Positions 59,902 through 64,000 of a DNA stretch of 64,000 bases are shown one piece after another. Location of the stretch: contig SVHM01000002.1 of assembly GCA_015055815.1 (NCBI GenBank), positions 108,296 to 172,295 on the forward strand. The letters are read 5' to 3'. The notes below the pieces were generated by a model. It was not told the DNA's origin. It worked only from the letters and a program-made list of their open reading frames with translations, and did no database searches. Numbering within the stretch: position 1 is the stretch's first letter; the number at the start of each line of letters is the position of its first letter. The position numbers and the translations under genes were made by a program. Source of the stretch: Clostridiales bacterium. Its GTDB lineage: Bacteria > Bacillota > Clostridia > Christensenellales > UBA1242.

Positions 59902-61863
59902 ATGAAAGACAATTATTATGTATCAACACCAATATATTACGCAAGTGGCAGACTAACTGTTGGTCACTGTTTTAGTACCGTCCTTGCTGATATTTGTGCT
60001 AGATTTTATAGACTAAAAGGTTATGATGTTTTTTACGCAACGGGAAGTGACGAACACGGACTTAAAATTGCTAGAGTTGCCGAAAGTAATAAAATGACAC
60101 CACAGCAATTTGTAGACAAAACTGTTGCTGAATTTAAAAAGATTTGGGATATGCTAGGCATTACATATGACAAGTTTATTAGAACTACTGACGAGCATCA
60201 CGTTAAACTTGTTGAAGATGTTTATGACAAGTTATATAAAAATGGAGATATTTATCTAAGCCAATACGAAGGACTTTATTGTGTTCCTTGTGAGACTTTC
60301 TTTACTGAAAGCCAATTGGTAGATGGCAAATGTCCCGACTGCGGAAGACCGGTAGAACTAACTAAAGAAGAAAGTTACTTCTTAAGACTTAGCAAATACC
60401 AAAAATTTATGGAAGACTTATTCAACAACAACCCTGAATTTTTAGTTCCAGAAAGTAGAAAGAACGAAATTTATAATAACTTTATTAAACCGGGAATTAC
60501 CGACCTTTGCGTTTCAAGAACTACTTTTGACTGGGGTATTAAACTTCCATTTAACGATAAACATGTAGCATACGTTTGGATTGATGCACTTCTTAATTAC
60601 CTTTCTGTTCTTGGATACAATACAGATAATGACGAAAACTTTAAGAAGTTCTGGCCTTGTGACGTTCATTTTGTAGGTAGAGACATTTCAAGATTTCACT
60701 CAATTATTTGGCCTATACTTGTAAAAATGCTTGACCTTCCACTACCAAAACAAATTCATTCACACGGGTTTATTACTTTAAAAGGCGATAAAATAAGCAA
60801 ATCAAAAAGCAATGGCTTTAACCCCGTTTCTATTGTAGAAAGATATGGTGCTGACGCTCTTAGATATTACCTTGCTAAAGAAGGTCCAATATTTAACGAC
60901 ATCCCTTACACTAGCGAACAATTTGTTAATACTATTAACTCTGACCTTTGTAACGACCTTGGTAATCTTGTTAGTAGAACTCTAGCCATGATTACTCAAT
61001 ATAACGGCAAAGTTGTCCCTTCTCCAAAAGTAAAAGACCAAGAAGAGATTGACTTGGAAGAAAAATGCAATAGCCTACTTGCTACTTGTGAAGAATATTT
61101 CAGCAAGCAAAGAATACACGATGCAATTAATGCTGTTTTCTCAGTTATTAGTTTTGCAAACAAATATATTGATATTACTGAGCCATGGAAACTATCTAAA
61201 GACGAAAGCAAGAAAGACAAACTTGACACAGTACTATATTACTTAACAGAAACAATTAGAATTTGTACAACAATTCTTCAAGCATATTTGATTGATACTC
61301 CAAATAAAATCTTTACAAAGTTCAACACTCCAGAAGATTTAAGAACTTTTGATAGTATAAGAAAATTCAGCCATGATAACTATGGAAAAGAAGTAGAAAA
61401 AGGCGACAATCTATTCCCTAGACTTGATGTTAAGAAAGAAATGGAATTTTTAGATGGCGGAGTACCCGCAGAAGAAAATAAACCTGAATTAAAGAAAGAC
61501 AACCAAACAGAAGAAAAACATGAAAATGTTGTAAACTTCATAAATTACGATGATTTTGCAAAAGTTAAATTATGTACTGGAAAAATTATTGCAAGTGAAA
61601 AAGTTGAAGGTGCAGATAAACTTTTAAAAAACACCATAGAAATGGGAAGCGAAACAAGAACAATTGTTAGCGGTATTGCTAAATACTATAAACCTGAAGA
61701 AATAGTTGGCAAGACAGTAGTAGTTGTTACCAACCTTGCACCTAGAAAACTAAGGGGTATTGAAAGTCAAGGGATGTTACTTTGTGCAGTTGATGAAGAA
61801 AAAGACACACTAAGTCTTGTTACTGTAGACAGAGAAATGAAAAGCGGAAAAGAGGTTTGTTAA
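59902..61863 (+). CDS. metG: Methionyl-tRNA synthetase
   Basis: About 653 residues from ATG 59902 (MKDNYYVSTPIYYASG), chosen for AGGAG 7 nt upstream. HIGH-type VGHCF, zinc site CVPCETFF...CPDCG, KMSKS variant DKISKSKSNG near residue 300, and a C-terminal EMAP/Trbp tRNA-binding domain (about 550-653, KVKLCTGKIIASEKVEGADKLL in two parts). First gene of metG-tatD-rsmA, the B. subtilis metS-yabD-ksgA order. No T-box leader. Confidence 0.97.
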   Translation: MKDNYYVSTPIYYASGRLTVGHCFSTVLADICARFYRLKGYDVFYATGSDEHGLKIARVAESNKMTPQQFVDKTVAEFKKIWDMLGITYDKFIRTTDEHHVKLVEDVYDKLYKNGDIYLSQYEGLYCVPCETFFTESQLVDGKCPDCGRPVELTKEESYFLRLSKYQKFMEDLFNNNPEFLVPESRKNEIYNNFIKPGITDLCVSRTTFDWGIKLPFNDKHVAYVWIDALLNYLSVLGYNTDNDENFKKFWPCDVHFVGRDISRFHSIIWPILVKMLDLPLPKQIHSHGFITLKGDKISKSKSNGFNPVSIVERYGADALRYYLAKEGPIFNDIPYTSEQFVNTINSDLCNDLGNLVSRTLAMITQYNGKVVPSPKVKDQEEIDLEEKCNSLLATCEEYFSKQRIHDAINAVFSVISFANKYIDITEPWKLSKDESKKDKLDTVLYYLTETIRICTTILQAYLIDTPNKIFTKFNTPEDLRTFDSIRKFSHDNYGKEVEKGDNLFPRLDVKKEMEFLDGGVPAEENKPELKKDNQTEEKHENVVNFINYDDFAKVKLCTGKIIASEKVEGADKLLKNTIEMGSETRTIVSGIAKYYKPEEIVGKTVVVVTNLAPRKLRGIESQGMLLCAVDEEKDTLSLVTVDREMKSGKEVC

Positions 61864-61864
61864 T

Positions 61865-62638
61865 ATGCTTATTGACACTCATGCACATCTAACAGATGAA
61901 GCATATAAAGACAATGTTGATGAAATTATAACCCAATTAAAAGATAATAAAATAGAAAAAGTTTTTACAGTCGCATATAACAAAGAAACAATTATAAAAT
62001 CGGTTAAACTTGCCGAAAAATATGAAAATATTTATGCAATCATAGGCATTCATCCAGATGAAGTTGATGATTACGATAGTGAGACAATTGAACTAATTGA
62101 AAAATATAGTCAACACAAAAAAGTCATAGCCATTGGTGAAATTGGACTTGATTATCACTACGAAAATTATGATAAAGACAAACAAAAGCAAGTTTTCATA
62201 AGCCAAATCAAGTTGGCACACAAACTAAAACTACCTATTTGCATTCACAATAGAGATAGCATTGGCGATTGTCTTGAAATTCTTAAAAACCACAAAGAAT
62301 ACCTTGAATTTGGCGGAGTTGTTCATTGTTTTTCAGAAAGTGAAGAAATATACAAAGAAATTAAAAAACTTGGGCTTAAAATATCTTTTGGTGGGATACT
62401 AACTTTTAAAAATAGTGTGGTTGCACCTAAAGTTTGTAAACTAGCAGACATTGAAGATATAATAGTTGAAACTGATTGCCCTTACCTTACTCCCCACCCA
62501 TATAGGGGACAAGTAAATGAACCCAAATATGTAAGCCTTGTAGCACAAAAAATTGGCGAAATAAAGGCATTAAGTTATGATACTGTTGTAAATAAAACAA
62601 CAGAAAACGCTCTACAATTATTCTCAAAGGCTAGGTAG
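61865..62638 (+). CDS. tatD: TatD-family DNase
   Basis: Metal-dependent hydrolase, 257 residues. MLIDTHAHLTDEAY (HxH), AIGEIGLDYHYEN (Glu ligand), PICIHNRDS, VVHCFSES and VETDCPYLTPHPYRG are all present. Starts 1 nt after the metG stop and is followed by rsmA 2 nt later. DNA repair or turnover nuclease by family. Confidence 0.96.
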   Translation: MLIDTHAHLTDEAYKDNVDEIITQLKDNKIEKVFTVAYNKETIIKSVKLAEKYENIYAIIGIHPDEVDDYDSETIELIEKYSQHKKVIAIGEIGLDYHYENYDKDKQKQVFISQIKLAHKLKLPICIHNRDSIGDCLEILKNHKEYLEFGGVVHCFSESEEIYKEIKKLGLKISFGGILTFKNSVVAPKVCKLADIEDIIVETDCPYLTPHPYRGQVNEPKYVSLVAQKIGEIKALSYDTVVNKTTENALQLFSKAR

Positions 62639-62640
62639 TT

Positions 62641-63468
62641 ATGAGTAATTTAGATATTTTAAACAAACATAACTTTAAATTTAATAAAAGCTTTGGTCAA
62701 AACTTTATTTTTGATAAAAACTTTTTAAAATCATTTGTTGTTGGTATTGTTGATAAAAACACAACTGTTTTGGAAATTGGTCCAGGCGCTGGCACTTTAA
62801 CATCAATATTATGTGAAAATGCCAAAAGAGTTGTTTCATTTGAAATAGATAAAAATTTAAAACCAATTTTAGATGAAAACTTATCTAACTTTAATAATGT
62901 AGAAGTTATTTTTCAAGACATAATGAAAGTTGATATTACCGAAATTGAAAATATTATGGGCGAAGAATATATAATCGTTGCAAACTTACCCTACTATATA
63001 ACAACACCTATAATTTTCAAATTTTTAGAAAATTCAACAAAGTTAAAAAGCCTTATTATAATGGTACAATTAGAAGTAGCCGAAAGACTAGTAGCAAAGG
63101 CTGGAAGCAAAGATTATGGAGCCATAACCCCTGCCATTGATTATAGGGGTGATGCAAAAATAATAAAAAAAGTAAACAGAACTATGTTTACCCCAGTACC
63201 AAACGTAGACAGCGCAATTGTGCAAATAGATTTGAAAAACAAATACAATATTACAAACAATAAAATAGTTGACGAAACTATTAAATGCATATTTGCTATG
63301 CGTAGAAAAACACTTGAAAATAATATAAAGTCGTATTTTAAATTACCAACAGAAACCGTTGATAACATCATTTCTGAATGTGAGTTTCCAAAGCAAATAC
63401 GTGGTGAAAAACTTACAACTGACGAGATAATAAAACTATCTCAAGTAATAGAAAAATATTTAAAATAA
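62641..63468 (+). CDS. rsmA: 16S rRNA dimethyladenosine transferase RsmA (KsgA)
   Basis: Dimethylates A1518/A1519 of 16S rRNA. 275 residues: FGQNFIFDKNF, VLEIGPGAGTLTSILCE (motif I), FEIDKNLKP, VANLPYYITTPIIF (NLPY) and the C-terminal MRRKTLENNIKSYF segment. The rnmV gene that often lies between tatD and rsmA is absent. Confidence 0.97.
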   Translation: MSNLDILNKHNFKFNKSFGQNFIFDKNFLKSFVVGIVDKNTTVLEIGPGAGTLTSILCENAKRVVSFEIDKNLKPILDENLSNFNNVEVIFQDIMKVDITEIENIMGEEYIIVANLPYYITTPIIFKFLENSTKLKSLIIMVQLEVAERLVAKAGSKDYGAITPAIDYRGDAKIIKKVNRTMFTPVPNVDSAIVQIDLKNKYNITNNKIVDETIKCIFAMRRKTLENNIKSYFKLPTETVDNIISECEFPKQIRGEKLTTDEIIKLSQVIEKYLK

Positions 63469-63492
63469 GCAAATTTTATTTGCTTATTTTTT
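63467..63492 (+). terminator. Terminator after rsmA
   Basis: AAGCAAA-TTTTA-TTTGCTT followed by ATTTTTTT, at the rsmA stop. Confidence 0.85.
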
Positions 63493-63497
63493 TACAT

Positions 63498-63600
63498 AAA
63501 AAAAGCCACACACGGGGGAGTTAGTTCCGCATGTGACAATAAAAAAGGAGTTATTTATAAAAAATAAAACTAATATAATAAAATAATAACTTATATTAGC
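63498..63600 (-). ncRNA. Candidate small RNA with C-rich loops
   Basis: A consensus promoter (63607-63635) would drive a minus-strand transcript of about 100 nt ending in a hairpin plus seven T. The RNA starts with a perfect 9-bp hairpin CTAATATAA/TTATATTAG (63570-63578, 63591-63599), then single-stranded AATAACTCCTTTTTT, then a terminator stem CACA..CGG/CCG..TGTG whose loop is AACTAACTCCC. No reading frame of useful length. Both CTCC segments are complementary to Shine-Dalgarno sequences, as in known Gram-positive regulatory RNAs. Confidence 0.6.
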
Positions 63601-63606
63601 ACTTTA

Positions 63607-63635
63607 ATTATACCAATTAAACACACCGCTGTCAA
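63607..63635 (-). promoter_or_regulatory. Consensus promoter of the candidate small RNA
   Basis: Minus-strand TTGACA (63630-63635), 17-nt spacer, TATAAT (63607-63612), a perfect sigma-A match with no protein gene downstream in its direction before a terminator. Confidence 0.8.
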
Positions 63636-63667
63636 ATAAAAATATTGCGATTTTTGTAAATTTTAGT

Positions 63668-63708
63668 CAAAAAAAAGTTTTTATAAATTAATATAAAAAC
63701 TTTTTATT
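63668..63708 (-). terminator. Terminator for the SHOCT gene
   Basis: AAAAAGTTTTTATA (63672-63685) / TATAAAAACTTTTT (63692-63705), perfect 14-bp stem with a T run on the minus strand. Confidence 0.75.
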
Positions 63709-63710
63709 TT

Positions 63711-64000
63711 TTATAGATTATCTATAACATCTTTCCTTTTTTCTTCATACTCTTCTTGAGTAATTAAGCCTTTTTCTTTTAAATCTTCTAATTTCTTTAG
63801 TTTATCTTCTATATTATCTTCTTTAGTTTCTTTTACTTCTTTTACAGGCTCTGCTGAAAGAGTTCCTTGCATATTATGAAATCTTGCAAGCCTACCCGCT
63901 CTTTCATTTTGCTCTTTTTCAAGAATTGCAATTGCACTTTCTGTAATCAAGTATTTTGGAGTTTTATAAATATAACTTATTAAATTATAAAGTGAAATAA
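63711..64000 (-). CDS. SHOCT-domain protein, C-terminal part
   Basis: The frame is open to the right edge of the window, so the 5' end is missing; no convincing start is present. The visible 96 residues end with a SHOCT module (IEDKLKKLEDLKEKGLIT then QEEYEEKRKDVI). This short C-terminal domain is often appended to membrane or PH-like proteins. Before it lies YLITESAIAILEKEQNERAG and a low-complexity Lys/Glu linker. Full architecture cannot be told. Confidence 0.75.
   Translation of the reverse strand, partial: ISLYNLISYIYKTPKYLITESAIAILEKEQNERAGRLARFHNMQGTLSAEPVKEVKETKEDNIEDKLKKLEDLKEKGLITQEEYEEKRKDVIDNL

Overview
The window is a strongly AT-rich chromosomal segment of an endospore-forming anaerobe, most likely an uncultured gut-type member of the Clostridia. 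This rests on the sporulation and germination genes (spoIIR, sleB, ypeB, spmA/spmB, ylbJ, a SPOCS-LysM protein, a CotH-like kinase), rubrerythrin and pta-ackA fermentation genes, Bacillus/Clostridium gene order in several blocks, AGGAGG-type ribosome binding sites and canonical sigma-A promoters. No insertion sequence, prophage or CRISPR array is visible. Taxonomy below class level is not supported.

Layout. 1-12.4 kb: ylxM (edge), ftsY, smc, rnc, plsX, rpmF, ackA, pta on the minus strand, then tmcAL, ylbK and ylbJ, a shuffled version of the B. subtilis ylbJ-ylbK-ylbM-rpmF neighbourhood with the acetate genes inserted. 12.4-20.5 kb: two unrecognised proteins, DUF4364, a TSCPD protein, a secreted CotH-like protein divergent from a small XRE regulator with matching operators, and valS. 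20.6-24.4 kb: a NitT/TauT-type ABC importer and a YkvI-like membrane protein. 24.4-31 kb: membrane proteins, a 27-residue membrane peptide, tRNA-Arg followed by an unusual hairpin-rich repeat, unknown proteins, a methyltransferase and rubrerythrin. 31-41.8 kb: a large lipoprotein, a regulator-cysS-methyltransferase operon, pyk, and the spore block spoIIR-sleB-ypeB plus SPOCS-LysM. 41.9-49.6 kb: deoB-deoD, tRNA-Ser followed by a second hairpin-rich repeat, a lipoprotein metallopeptidase, DUF362, a GltS-type transporter. 49-53.6 kb: a TetR-controlled tandem pair of ABC exporters with a small charged helical protein. 53.6-64 kb: a housekeeping block (holB-ricT-trmN6-rsmI-transglycosylase; veg; spmA-spmB; metG-tatD-rsmA), a candidate small RNA and a truncated SHOCT protein.

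The most unusual signal lies behind the two tRNA genes. Each tRNA is followed by its terminator, then an inverted copy of its own T-arm split by two small hairpins, then (in two of three copies) a conserved 24-nt core, then a second copy of the tRNA 3' end. The unit lengths are almost the same (183 and 181 nt). tRNA-Arg carries a second, older copy. This looks like an undescribed family of small elements that accrete at tRNA 3' ends, and it is the best candidate here for a new system. Other points of interest are an operator that exactly fills the promoter spacer of the CotH gene, a candidate small RNA with C-rich loops at 63.5 kb, several genes that look leaderless, and the TetR/ABC locus.
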